35,475 nucleotides of DNA from Amycolatopsis sp. MtRt-6 (GCF_017308975.1 NZ_JADWPD010000015.1:1-35475), one strand, 5' to 3'; positions 14,902-22,486 are shown, numbered from the stretch's first letter. Made by a program: numbers and translations. The notes: generated by a model not told the origin, from the letters alone.

Positions 14902-15513
14902 ATGAGCGCTTTCCGCCGGGTTCTTCCCCTGGTCACGGTCGTGGCCTGCGGCCTGGCCGCCTGCAGCAGCGGTGACCGCCCCGGCAACGCGACCACCGGG
15001 CCGGGTGCGACCTCGATCACCCCGCCCGCGCCGGTGACGACCACGGCACCCGCCATCGGCCCGGGCGTCTTCGGGCCCGGCTGCGACTCCCTCCGCGGCC
15101 GCCTGGCGGCCATGGCGGACCTGCCCGTCGTGCGCGCGGCGGCGGCGAGTTTCGTCCTCGGCGAGTGGGTCGAGGCGGTCGAAGCGGCCCACGTCGCCGA
15201 CCCGCTCGACGGCGCGCCGGCCGTGACCGTGTTCGCCCCCGTGGACGCGGCCTTCGAGGCGGCCGGGCCGGCCGCCCGGCAGGTGAACGCCCTCGACTAC
15301 CACGTACTCGACCAGCGTTACGACGCCGCGGGCCTGCAGCGCGCGGGCGGGGTGCGGACCCGTGACGGCGGCGCCGGGCCACTCGCCTTCGGCGGCTCGG
15401 GCGGGCAGCTGACCGTCAACGGCGTGCCGGTCCTCTGCGGCAACATCCCGGCGAAGAACGCGACCCTGTTCGTGATCGGGACGGTCCTCACGCCGGGCAC
15501 CAACGCCCGCTGA
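14902..15513 (+). CDS. Fasciclin-domain lipoprotein (MPT83/MPT70-like)
   Basis: The 203-residue precursor has a lipobox GLAAC (Cys21) after a hydrophobic signal, so it should be lipid-anchored outside the membrane. A Thr/Pro linker (31-55) leads to a FAS1 domain: TVFAPVDAAFEA (109-120), LDYHVLDQRY (131-140) and GNIPAKNATLFVIGTVL at the C-terminal strand. Cys61 in GPGC and Cys179 in LCGNI are placed like the disulfide pair of MPT70/MPT83. The start ATG 14902 was chosen because it gives a proper signal peptide; GTG 14857 in the same frame would spoil it. Fasciclin domains often mediate adhesion. The gene follows the MoCo oxidoreductase by 63 bases, so the two may be co-transcribed. Confidence 0.88.
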   Translation: MSAFRRVLPLVTVVACGLAACSSGDRPGNATTGPGATSITPPAPVTTTAPAIGPGVFGPGCDSLRGRLAAMADLPVVRAAAASFVLGEWVEAVEAAHVADPLDGAPAVTVFAPVDAAFEAAGPAARQVNALDYHVLDQRYDAAGLQRAGGVRTRDGGAGPLAFGGSGGQLTVNGVPVLCGNIPAKNATLFVIGTVLTPGTNAR

Positions 15514-15518
15514 AGCGC

Positions 15519-15552
15519 GGCCGCGATCGGTCCGCCGATGGTGGTCGCGGCC
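15519..15552 (+). terminator. Nested hairpin after the fasciclin gene
   Basis: GGCCGCGA (15519-15526) pairs with TCGCGGCC (15545-15552), and ATCGG-tccg-CCGAT is nested inside. It starts six bases after the stop codon, so it is a likely terminator. Confidence 0.6.
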
Positions 15553-15625
15553 ACCCTATGGCTAAATGTCACTTCCGCGTGACACTTGGAAGTGCCACTT
15601 CTGCGTGACACTTAGCCATAGGGTG
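15552..15625. repeat. 74-base palindromic element with internal TGTCAC/GTGACA repeats
   Basis: CACCCTATGGCTAA (15552-15565) and TTAGCCATAGGGTG (15612-15625) are perfect 14-base terminal inverted repeats. Inside are two direct units of about 18 bases with a 26-base period: TGTCAC-TTCCGC-GTGACA at 15567-15584 and TGCCAC-TTCTGC-GTGACA at 15593-15610. Each unit is itself an inverted repeat. The element sits between the fasciclin terminator and the rex promoter and resembles a REP/BIME or miniature element. The remaining bases to 15780 show nothing further that I can name. Confidence 0.8.
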
Positions 15626-15780
15626 CCGCTCACCGCCCCGGGTGGCCCGTTCGCCGCGCCCCCGTGGGCCGGCGTTCGATCGCCGCCGGCCCGCGCCGAA
15701 GCCGGAAGTGCCTGGTGGACAAGGATTCTGACGCCGCGTCATGATCGCGCGGACCCCGGAACCGCCTCCGACCAGTGACT

Positions 15781-15798
15781 TTGTGCGTGCGTTCACAA
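15781..15798. promoter_or_regulatory. Rex operator (ROP) upstream of rex
   Basis: TTGTGCGTGCGTTCACAA is an 18-base site with one perfect half (TTCACAA) and one half with two changes (TTGTGCG). The Streptomyces Rex consensus is TTGTGAA-4 bases-TTCACAA-like. It lies 110 bases before the rex start, where autoregulation of rex-hemACD is expected. DNA binding is relieved when NADH rises. Confidence 0.85.
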
Positions 15799-15810
15799 GT
15801 GGTCTACCGT
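15781..15810 (+). promoter_or_regulatory. Candidate promoter of the rex-hem operon
   Basis: TTGTGC (15781-15786) and TACCGT (15805-15810) are separated by 18 bases and resemble -35 and -10 boxes. The Rex site covers the -35 box and spacer, so bound Rex would block RNA polymerase. The match to consensus is moderate. Confidence 0.45.
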
Positions 15811-15907
15811 AGGGCCATCGCCCGGGGCGGGCCGGTATCGAACCGGACTCCGGGTCCTGGGTCAAGACACAGTTCCGAGATGTGCACAGCGGGCAGGAGA
15901 CGACGGC

Positions 15908-16822
15908 GTGGTGACACAGCGGGGGAGGCGCGACGCGGCGGACTCCCCGGGCCGGGCGCCCCGGCGGCCCCGCCGTCCGGCCGGCCCGGACGCCGACAAC
16001 GCCCCGACCGCCGAGATGCCCGCGGTACCCGCCGACGAGCCGGGCCGCAACGGGGACGCCCCCGAGGCCGTCCGGGCGAAGTCCATCCCCGAGGCCGCCG
16101 TCGCGCGGCTCGCCGTCTACCTGCGCGTCCTGTCCGGGATGTCCGAACAGGGTGCGACGACCGTCTCCAGCGAAGAGCTGTCGCAGGCCGCCGGCGTCAA
16201 TTCCGCGAAGCTGCGCAAAGACCTTTCCTACCTGGGCTCCTACGGCACCCGCGGCGTCGGCTACGAGGTCGGCGTCCTGGTCAGCCAGATCGAGCGCATC
16301 CTCGGCCTGACCCGCCAGCACAAGGTGGCCGTGGTCGGGATCGGGAACCTGGGCCACGCGCTGGCCAACTACGGCGGCTTCCCGGGGCGCGGCTTCCCGG
16401 TCGAAGCGCTGTTCGACCTGGACGCGGACCTGATCGGCGTGCCGGTCGGCGGCCTCCCGGTCTCGCACATGGACGACATCCCCCGCATCTGCGCCGAGCG
16501 CGGCATCTCCATCGGCGTGATCGCCACGCCGCCGACCGCGGCGCAATCGGTGTGTGACCGGCTGGTCGCGGGCGGTGTCCAGTGCATCCTCAACTTCGCT
16601 CCGGTCGTCCTGCAGGTTCCTGCTCACATCGAGGTCCGCAAAGTGGATTTGGCCGTGGAGCTGCAGATACTCTCGTTCCATGTGGCCCGCCGAGCGGACG
16701 ACGCCGCCGGCAATCAGGGCAATACCGGATTACCTGGTGGGGTTCTCCAGGCCGAGAATGGAAACGGCAGGCGGAACGGCTCGGGTCCGGACGGCGGACG
16801 GGAAATGGTGGTGCGCTCATGA
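15908..16822 (+). CDS. rex: Redox-sensing transcriptional repressor Rex
   Basis: The 304-residue repressor has an N-terminal winged helix at about 60-120 (SIPEAAVARLAVYLRVL, SSEELSQAAGVNSAKLRKDL, YLGSYGTRGVGY) and a Rossmann NAD(H) domain from 138 with GIGNLG (144-149) and the acidic LFDLD end of strand 2. The family signature is otherwise intact. Rex represses respiratory and haem genes until NADH displaces it. Compared with typical 210-250 residue Rex proteins, this one has an extra charged, Pro-rich N-terminus (about 57 residues) and a Gly/Asn-rich C-terminal tail (from about 265). GTG 15908 has AGGAGA seven bases upstream. The stop overlaps a 26-codon ORF as ATGA, which in turn overlaps hemA. 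Confidence 0.97.
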   Translation: MVTQRGRRDAADSPGRAPRRPRRPAGPDADNAPTAEMPAVPADEPGRNGDAPEAVRAKSIPEAAVARLAVYLRVLSGMSEQGATTVSSEELSQAAGVNSAKLRKDLSYLGSYGTRGVGYEVGVLVSQIERILGLTRQHKVAVVGIGNLGHALANYGGFPGRGFPVEALFDLDADLIGVPVGGLPVSHMDDIPRICAERGISIGVIATPPTAAQSVCDRLVAGGVQCILNFAPVVLQVPAHIEVRKVDLAVELQILSFHVARRADDAAGNQGNTGLPGGVLQAENGNGRRNGSGPDGGREMVVRS

Positions 16823-16899
16823 GCGAGCTTGCGAGTGAATCAATCAACACAGCGCTTGCCGCTCAGGCCACGCCGAGCGCCAGCGAGGTGTGCGCATGA
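16819..16899 (+). CDS. 26-residue linker ORF between rex and hemA
   Basis: The ATG overlaps the rex stop and its TGA overlaps the hemA ATG, both as ATGA. The frame (MSELASESINTALAA followed by QATPSASEVCA) has no recognised domain. A ribosome could pass from rex to hemA by two termination-reinitiation steps. The DNA, with its GAGCGAGCTTGCGAGTGAATC start, resembles a short interspersed sequence I associate with actinobacterial intergenic regions, so the ORF may be a repeat that happens to be open. Whether a stable peptide is made is unknown. Confidence 0.35.
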   Translation: MSELASESINTALAAQATPSASEVCA

Positions 16900-18203
16900 G
16901 CGTGTTGGCGGTCGGTCTCTCGCACCGGAGTGCGGAGCTGAGCACGCTCGAGCGCGTCGCGGTGCCGGCGCCCGAGATCGGCAAGGTCCTCGACGAACTG
17001 CAGCAGGCCGAGCACGTCAGTGAGGTCATGCTCGTCTCGACCTGCAACCGGATCGAGGTCTACGCGGTCGTCGAGACCTTCCACGGCGGCCTCAACGACG
17101 TCTCCGAGGTGCTCGCCCGCCAGGCCGGGATGGCGCCCGCCGAGCTCTACGACAGCCTGTACGTCCACTACGCCGGTGCCGCCGTCGAGCACCTGTTCTC
17201 GGTCACCTCGGGCCTGGACTCGATGGTCGTCGGCGAGACGCAGATCCTCGGCCAGGTCCGGTCGGCCTACGCCACCGCGCGCGAGGCCGGCACCGTCGGC
17301 CGCACGCTGCACGAGCTGATCCAGACCACGCTGCGCGTCGGCAAGCGCGTGCACACCGAGACCGGCCTCGACCAGCTCGGCGCGTCGGTCGTCTCCGAAG
17401 CGCTCGCCGCGGCCGGGGACGTCAGCGGCAAGCACGCCGTCATCGTCGGCGCCGGCTCGATGGGCGCGCTGAGCGCGTCGCAGCTGCGGAAGGCCGGGAT
17501 CGGCGAGATCACCGTGGCCAACCGCACCGACGCCCGCGCCCGGCGGCTCGCCGCGAACGTCACCGAGCAGGGCGTGCCGGCCCGCGCGGTCCCGCTGTCC
17601 GCCGTCGCCGACGCCGTCCGCGAAGCCGACATCGTGATCTGCTGCACCGGCGCGCAGGACGCCGTCTTCGCCACGGAGCACGTGCTGCCGCGCGGCGGCC
17701 GGGCCCTCGTCGTCTGCGACCTGGGCCTGCCCCGCGACGTCGACCCGGAGGTCAGCGAGCTGGCGGACGTGCGCGTCGTCGACCTGGCCACCATCCAGCG
17801 CCGGATGCGCGAGGCGGGCACGCCGACCACCGAGCGCCAGACCGCCAAGGCGACCGGGATCGTCCTCGACGAGGTGCGCGAGTACCTCGCCGGGCAGCGC
17901 AGCGCCGAGGTGACGCCGACCGTGACCGCGCTGCGCCGTCGCGCGGCCGAGGTCGTCGACGCCGAGCTGCTCCGGCTGGACAACCGCCTGCCCGAGCTGG
18001 ACGGCGCCGTCCGCGAGGAGGTCGGCCGCACTGTCCGCCGGGTGGTCGACAAGCTGCTGCACGCGCCGACGGTGCGGGTCAAGCAGCTGGCCGCCGAGAC
18101 GGCCGACACCGACTACGCGAACGCGTTGCGAGAACTGTTCTGCCTCGACCCGCAGGCGCCCGCCGCGGTGGCGAGCCCGAAGCCCCCCTCAGAGAAGAAG
18201 TAG
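16896..18203 (+). CDS. hemA: Glutamyl-tRNA reductase
   Basis: The 435-residue enzyme performs NADPH-dependent reduction of glutamyl-tRNA to glutamate-1-semialdehyde, the first committed step of C5 tetrapyrrole synthesis. The catalytic cysteine is Cys50 in VSTCNRIEVYA. GLDSMVVGETQILGQVR, the NADPH motif VGAGSMG and the C-terminal dimerisation helix (PTVTALRRRAAEVVDAEL onwards) are all in order. ATG 16896 gives the standard MSVLAVGLSHRSAE start. hemC begins two bases after the stop. Together with hemL near 27.6 kb this gives a complete C5 route to aminolevulinate. Rex control of the operon would match supply to respiratory need. Confidence 0.98.
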   Translation: MSVLAVGLSHRSAELSTLERVAVPAPEIGKVLDELQQAEHVSEVMLVSTCNRIEVYAVVETFHGGLNDVSEVLARQAGMAPAELYDSLYVHYAGAAVEHLFSVTSGLDSMVVGETQILGQVRSAYATAREAGTVGRTLHELIQTTLRVGKRVHTETGLDQLGASVVSEALAAAGDVSGKHAVIVGAGSMGALSASQLRKAGIGEITVANRTDARARRLAANVTEQGVPARAVPLSAVADAVREADIVICCTGAQDAVFATEHVLPRGGRALVVCDLGLPRDVDPEVSELADVRVVDLATIQRRMREAGTPTTERQTAKATGIVLDEVREYLAGQRSAEVTPTVTALRRRAAEVVDAELLRLDNRLPELDGAVREEVGRTVRRVVDKLLHAPTVRVKQLAAETADTDYANALRELFCLDPQAPAAVASPKPPSEKK

Positions 18204-18205
18204 TA

Positions 18206-19153
18206 GTGACCAGAGTCATTCGCATGGGCACGCGCGGTTCGAAGCTCGCGCTCGCCCAGACCGGGACCGTCGCCGACGCCCTGCGCGCCACCGGCGCCGA
18301 GGTCGAGATCGTCAAGGTGACCACGCCCGGTGACCAGTCCTCCGCGCCGATTCCCACGATCGGGGTCGGCGTCTTCACGTCGGCGCTGCGGGAAGCGTTG
18401 CTGGGCAACGAGGTCGACGTCATCGTCCACTCGTACAAGGACCTGCCGACCGCCCCCGAACCGGGCATCACGCTGGCCGCCGTGCCGCCGCGCGAGGACC
18501 CGCGGGACGCCTTGGTCGCGCGCGACGGGCTGACGCTCGGTGAGCTGCTGCCCGGCGCGAAGGTGGGCACGGGTTCCCCGCGGCGCACCGCGCAGCTGCG
18601 TGCGCTGGGTCTCGGTTTGGAAATCGTGCCGATTCGCGGCAATATCGACACCCGCATGCGCAAGGTGTCCGACGGCGAGCTCGATGCCGTGGTGCTCGCG
18701 CGTGCCGGACTGGCCAGGATCGGCCGGGCCGAGGCGATCACCGAGACCCTCGACCCGATCCAGATGCTGCCCGCGCCCGCGCAGGGCGCGCTGGCGGTGG
18801 AGTGCCGGGCCGCCGACGTGGACCTCGAGCAGCTGCTCCGGTCCACTTTGGACGACGAGGGCACGCGGGCCGCGGTGACGGCCGAGCGTTCCCTGCTGGC
18901 CGCGCTCGAGGCGGGGTGCAGCGCGCCGGTGGGCGCGCTCGCCGAGATCGTCGAAGATCTCGACGCCGAGGGCAAGGTCGTGGAACGGATCTCGCTGCGC
19001 GGCACCGCCGCCGCGGAAGACGAGAACGGCGCGGTGGACATGGTCCGGGCCATCGCGCTGGCAGACAAGGACCAGGCCGCCCAGCTGGGCAAGGACCTGG
19101 CCGCCGAGCTGCTGGACCTGGGGGCCGGAGCACTCTCCGGCCCCGCTCAGTAG
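18206..19153 (+). CDS. hemC: Hydroxymethylbilane synthase (porphobilinogen deaminase)
   Basis: The 315-residue enzyme polymerises four porphobilinogens into hydroxymethylbilane. The dipyrromethane-cofactor cysteine is Cys238 in LEAGCSAPVGA. Other landmarks are the N-terminal MGTRGSKLALAQT, VHSYKDLPT (residues 74-82), GSPRRTAQL and RGNIDTRMRKV. The HSYKDLPT form, with Tyr for the more common Leu, also occurs in other Actinobacteria. GTG 18206 is separated from the hemA stop by two bases, with an AGAGAAGAAG purine stretch as ribosome site. A hairpin-rich, relatively AT-rich 119-base gap separates it from hemD. Confidence 0.97.
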   Translation: MTRVIRMGTRGSKLALAQTGTVADALRATGAEVEIVKVTTPGDQSSAPIPTIGVGVFTSALREALLGNEVDVIVHSYKDLPTAPEPGITLAAVPPREDPRDALVARDGLTLGELLPGAKVGTGSPRRTAQLRALGLGLEIVPIRGNIDTRMRKVSDGELDAVVLARAGLARIGRAEAITETLDPIQMLPAPAQGALAVECRAADVDLEQLLRSTLDDEGTRAAVTAERSLLAALEAGCSAPVGALAEIVEDLDAEGKVVERISLRGTAAAEDENGAVDMVRAIALADKDQAAQLGKDLAAELLDLGAGALSGPAQ

Positions 19154-19205
19154 CGCTCTCGCGAGCGCTTTCGAAGGCTGTAGCTCTGAAAAGAGTGCTT
19201 CGAAA
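19152..19205 (+). terminator. Hairpin-rich segment after hemC
   Basis: AGCGCTC-tcgc-GAGCGCT (19152-19169) overlaps the hemC stop codon. A second imperfect stem, AGCTCT-gaaa-AGAG(t)GCT, follows near 19182-19198, with TTCGAA on each side and an A-rich tail. It may be an attenuator or RNA-processing site between hemC and hemD rather than a full stop, because hemD has a good ribosome site but no obvious promoter. Confidence 0.45.
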
Positions 19206-19272
19206 AAGACATTTATAGGAGACCTGCGGCCAGGCGATCGGGCACGGCCGCCGCAAGAGGAGAAACGCACAG

Positions 19273-20805
19273 ATGACCCCCGCGCGAAAGACCACCGGGC
19301 GCGTAGCGTTCGTGGGCTCCGGCCCCGGCGACGCAGGCCTGCTCACGGTCCGTGCCCAGGAACTGCTCGCCAAGGCCGAGGTCGTGGTGACCGACCCCGA
19401 CGTGCCGCAGTCCGTGCTGGCCATGGCCGCCGAGGGCGCCGAGGTCCGGCCCGCCGTCGGCGAAGCCGCCGAGGTCGCCAAGGACCTGACCGCCGAGGCC
19501 AAGGCCGGCCGGCTGGTGCTGCGCCTGGTCGCGGGCGACCCGCTGACCACCCCGGCCGTGGTGGCCGAGGTCCAGGCGGTCGCGCGCACGAGCGCCGTGT
19601 TCGACGTCATCCCGGGTGTTTCCCCGGCCGCGGCCGTCCCGGCGTACGCGGGCGTCGCGCTGGGCGGCACGCACACCGAGGTCGACGTCCGCGGCGACGT
19701 CGACTGGGCGGCCCTGGCCGCCGCGCCCGGCCCGCTGGTGCTGCACGCGACGTCGGCGCACCTGGCCGAGGCCGCCTCGGCGCTGACCGGCAACGGCGTC
19801 CCGGCGTCGACCCCGGTCGCGGTCACCGCGAACGGCACCATCAACACCCAGCGCACCCTCGACACGACGCTCGAGAAGGTCGCCAACGACGCGGGCGAGC
19901 TCGTCGGGCCGCTGATCGTCACGATCGGCCAGGCCGCCGGCACGCGTTCGAAGCTGTCGTGGTGGGAGTCGCGCGCGCTCTACGGCTGGAAGGTCCTGGT
20001 GCCGCGCACCAAGGAGCAGGCCGGCGAGATGGCCGAGCGCCTGCGTGGCCACGGCGCGACGTCGCACGAGGTGCCGACCATCTCGGTCGAGCCGCCCCGC
20101 AGCCCGGCGCAGATGGAGCGCTCGGTCAAGGGCCTGGTCGACGGCCGCTACCAGTGGATCGTCTTCACCTCCACCAACGCGGTCCGCGCGGTGTGGGAGA
20201 AGTTCGAGGAGTTCGGGCTCGACGCCCGCGCGTTCTCCGGCGTGAAGATCGCCTGCGTCGGCGAATCGACCGCGGCGAAGGTGCGCTCGTTCGGCATCAT
20301 CCCGGAGCTGGTTCCGTCCGGCGAGCAGTCGTCGGAAGGCCTGCTGGCCGAATTCCCGCCGTACGACGACGTGCTCGACCCGGTCGACCGCGTGCTGCTG
20401 CCGCGGGCGGACATCGCCACCGAGACGCTGTCGGCCGGCCTGCGCGAGCGCGGCTGGGAGATCGACGACGTGACGGCCTACCGGACCGTCCGGGCCGCCC
20501 CGCCGCCCGCCGAGACCCGCGAGATGATCAAGACCGGCGGCTTCGACGCGGTCTGCTTCACCTCGTCCTCGACCGTGCGGAACCTGGTCGGCATCGCCGG
20601 CAAGCCGCACACCCGCACGCTGGTCGCGTGCATCGGCCCGAAGACCGCGGAGACCGCGGTGGAGTTCGGGCTCCGGGTCGACGTCCAGCCGGAGAAGGCC
20701 GACGTGCCGCACCTGGTGGACGCGCTGGCCGAGCACGCCGCTCGGCTGCGTGCCGAGGGCGCGCTGCCGCCGCCGCGCAAGGCGAAGCGGGCCCGCCGCT
20801 CCTGA
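19273..20805 (+). CDS. hemD: Fused SUMT-like domain and uroporphyrinogen-III synthase
   Basis: The protein has 510 residues. Residues 1 to about 235 are a CobA/CysG-type methyltransferase fold starting GSGPGDAGLLTV. The usual GGDPFVFGRGGEE loop is reduced to GDPLTTPAVVAE, and the adenosyl-contact region reads VIPGVSPAAAVPAYAG. Residues from about 250 are uroporphyrinogen-III synthase, closing and inverting ring D of hydroxymethylbilane, with WIVFTSTNAVRAVWE and DAVCFTSSSTVRNLV as the paired-lobe signatures. The same fusion occurs in mycobacteria. Loss of the GRG loop makes methylation of uroporphyrinogen doubtful, so siroheme may need another gene. AGAGGAG precedes the ATG. The tail is Lys/Arg-rich, ending KRARRS. 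A palindromic repeat begins six bases after the stop. Confidence 0.92.
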   Translation: MTPARKTTGRVAFVGSGPGDAGLLTVRAQELLAKAEVVVTDPDVPQSVLAMAAEGAEVRPAVGEAAEVAKDLTAEAKAGRLVLRLVAGDPLTTPAVVAEVQAVARTSAVFDVIPGVSPAAAVPAYAGVALGGTHTEVDVRGDVDWAALAAAPGPLVLHATSAHLAEAASALTGNGVPASTPVAVTANGTINTQRTLDTTLEKVANDAGELVGPLIVTIGQAAGTRSKLSWWESRALYGWKVLVPRTKEQAGEMAERLRGHGATSHEVPTISVEPPRSPAQMERSVKGLVDGRYQWIVFTSTNAVRAVWEKFEEFGLDARAFSGVKIACVGESTAAKVRSFGIIPELVPSGEQSSEGLLAEFPPYDDVLDPVDRVLLPRADIATETLSAGLRERGWEIDDVTAYRTVRAAPPPAETREMIKTGGFDAVCFTSSSTVRNLVGIAGKPHTRTLVACIGPKTAETAVEFGLRVDVQPEKADVPHLVDALAEHAARLRAEGALPPPRKAKRARRS

Positions 20806-20811
20806 GTCCCC

Positions 20812-20898
20812 AGCGCCCCAAGGCGGCCTTGGTTGCGTTCAACGCACCGAAGGCCGCCTTGGGTGCGTTCAACGCACCGAAGGCCACATTGGGGCGCT
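20812..20898. repeat. Palindromic interspersed repeat, copy 1 (between hemD and hemB)
   Basis: The 87-base element has perfect 10-base ends, AGCGCCCCAA and TTGGGGCGCT. Inside are two GCGTT-C-AACGC palindromes (about 20834 and 20865), each flanked by complementary GGCC-containing arms. A 37-base stretch (20862-20898) is identical to 30564-30600 in copy 2. In RNA it should fold into one or two strong hairpins, so it may end or process the hemD transcript. Confidence 0.9.
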
Positions 20899-20960
20899 TT
20901 GATCCGGGCAGGGCACCCTTGCGGAACTCCGGCAAAAGGCGCGGGAGTACCTTGGTAAGG

Positions 20961-21932
20961 GTGTTCCCCGAGCATCGTCCCCGCAGGCTTCGCACCACCC
21001 CGGCCATGCGCAGGCTGGTGGGCGAAACGACGCTGCGGCCACGCCAGCTGATCCTCCCCATGTTCGTCGCCGAAGGGATCGACGCGCCGCGGCCGATCGC
21101 GAGCATGCCCGGCGTCGTCCAGCACACCCGTGACACGCTGCGGAAGGCCGCCGTCGACGCGGTCAACGCCGGTGTCGGCGGGCTCATGCTGTTCGGCCTC
21201 CCGGCCAAGCACGACGCCGAGGGCTCCGGAGCCGTCGACGAGAACGGCATCCTCAACGTCGCCCTGCGCGACCTGCGGCACGAGCTCGGTGACGCCACCG
21301 TGCTGATGGCCGACACCTGCCTCGACGAGTTCACCGACCACGGCCACTGCGGTGTCCTGGACGCCGACGGCAACGTCGACAACGACGCCACCCTGCGCAT
21401 CTACGCCCAGATGGCCGTCGCCCAGGCCGAAGCCGGGGCGCACGTGCTCGGGCCGTCCGGGATGATGGACGGCCAGATCGGCGTCATCCGCCGGGCGCTC
21501 GACGAGGTCGGGCACAAGGACACGGCGATTCTGGCGTACTCCGCGAAGTACGCCAGCTCGTTCTTCGGCCCCTTCCGCGAGGCCGTCAACTCCCAGCTCA
21601 AGGGCGACCGCAAGACCTACCAGCAGGACCCGGGCAACGGCCGCGAGGCGCTGCGCGAGATCGAGCTCGACCTCGCCGAGGGCGCGGACATGATCATGGT
21701 CAAGCCCGCGCTGGCCTACCTGGACGTCGTCAAGGCGGCGGCGGACGTCTCCCCGGTGCCGGTGGCGGCGTACAACATCTCGGGCGAGTACGCGATGGTC
21801 GAGGCCGCCGCGGCGAACGGCTGGCTCGACCGCGAGCGGACGGTCCTCGAGGTGCTGACGTCGATCCGCCGCGCGGGCGCGGACATGATCCTCAGCTACT
21901 GGGCCGCCGAAGCCGCAGCCTGGCTGGACTGA
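20961..21932 (+). CDS. hemB: Delta-aminolevulinic acid dehydratase (porphobilinogen synthase)
   Basis: The 323-residue enzyme condenses two aminolevulinates to porphobilinogen. The two catalytic lysines are Lys196 in SAKYASSF and Lys248 in MVKPALAYLD. The metal site reads ADTCLDEFTDHGHCG: two of the three cysteines of the zinc type remain (Cys120, Cys130) and the middle one is Asp122. GTG 20961 gives FPEHRPRRLRTTPAMRRL, aligning with other actinobacterial HemB N-termini. TTG 20952 is an alternative with GGGAG four bases upstream. The gene follows the palindromic repeat and leads into three small membrane-protein genes. Confidence 0.97.
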   Translation: MFPEHRPRRLRTTPAMRRLVGETTLRPRQLILPMFVAEGIDAPRPIASMPGVVQHTRDTLRKAAVDAVNAGVGGLMLFGLPAKHDAEGSGAVDENGILNVALRDLRHELGDATVLMADTCLDEFTDHGHCGVLDADGNVDNDATLRIYAQMAVAQAEAGAHVLGPSGMMDGQIGVIRRALDEVGHKDTAILAYSAKYASSFFGPFREAVNSQLKGDRKTYQQDPGNGREALREIELDLAEGADMIMVKPALAYLDVVKAAADVSPVPVAAYNISGEYAMVEAAAANGWLDRERTVLEVLTSIRRAGADMILSYWAAEAAAWLD

Positions 21933-21949
21933 CCCGTTAGAGTCCTCGC

Positions 21950-22486
21950 GTGGAAGACAAAGAGGACCTCACGGGTCTGACGGACGACGAGCGGCGCAAA
22001 AAGGGCCGGTCGCCCGACCCGGTGCTCCCCGGCGAGCGGGCCCCGAAGGCGACTCCGCCGCGCCCGGTGGCCGTGTCGTTCTGGCTGTGGCTGGCCGGCG
22101 GTGTGGTGCTGATCCTCGGCTACGTCCAGCTGATGGCGGGCAAGTCGGCGGTCATCGACCAGTACGTCAAGGGCACGAAGGACCCGAAGATCACGCCCCA
22201 GATGATCGCGGACGGCGTCACGGCGATGCTGTGGTTCCTCCTCGTCGGGTCGATCGTGTTCACGCTGCTGTTCCTGCTGTTCGCGTACAAGACCCGCGAA
22301 GGCACCCGCTCGGCCCGCACAGTGCTCACCGTGCTGCCGATCGTGATGGTGCTCCTGATCTTCACCTTCGCGCCGGTGCTGACGTACCTGACGCTGGTCG
22401 CGGTGCTGTTGTTCGTCATCGCGCTGGTGCTGCTGTACCTGCCGTCGGTGAGCGGCTACTTCCCCAAGGTCGGCAAGAAGCTGTGA
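21950..22486 (+). CDS. Four-helix membrane protein of unknown function
   Basis: The 178-residue protein has a charged, Pro-rich cytoplasmic N-terminus (about 40 residues). Hydrophobic helices follow at roughly 42-62, 90-112, 123-144 and 145-165, and the tail is basic (KVGKKL). It sits 17 bases after hemB, where mycobacteria have Rv0513, a membrane protein of similar size. GTG 21950 is the only sensible start. The stop overlaps the next gene as GTGA. No catalytic motif is visible; linkage to hemB is conserved but a role in haem metabolism is unproven. Confidence 0.85.
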   Translation: MEDKEDLTGLTDDERRKKGRSPDPVLPGERAPKATPPRPVAVSFWLWLAGGVVLILGYVQLMAGKSAVIDQYVKGTKDPKITPQMIADGVTAMLWFLLVGSIVFTLLFLLFAYKTREGTRSARTVLTVLPIVMVLLIFTFAPVLTYLTLVAVLLFVIALVLLYLPSVSGYFPKVGKKL

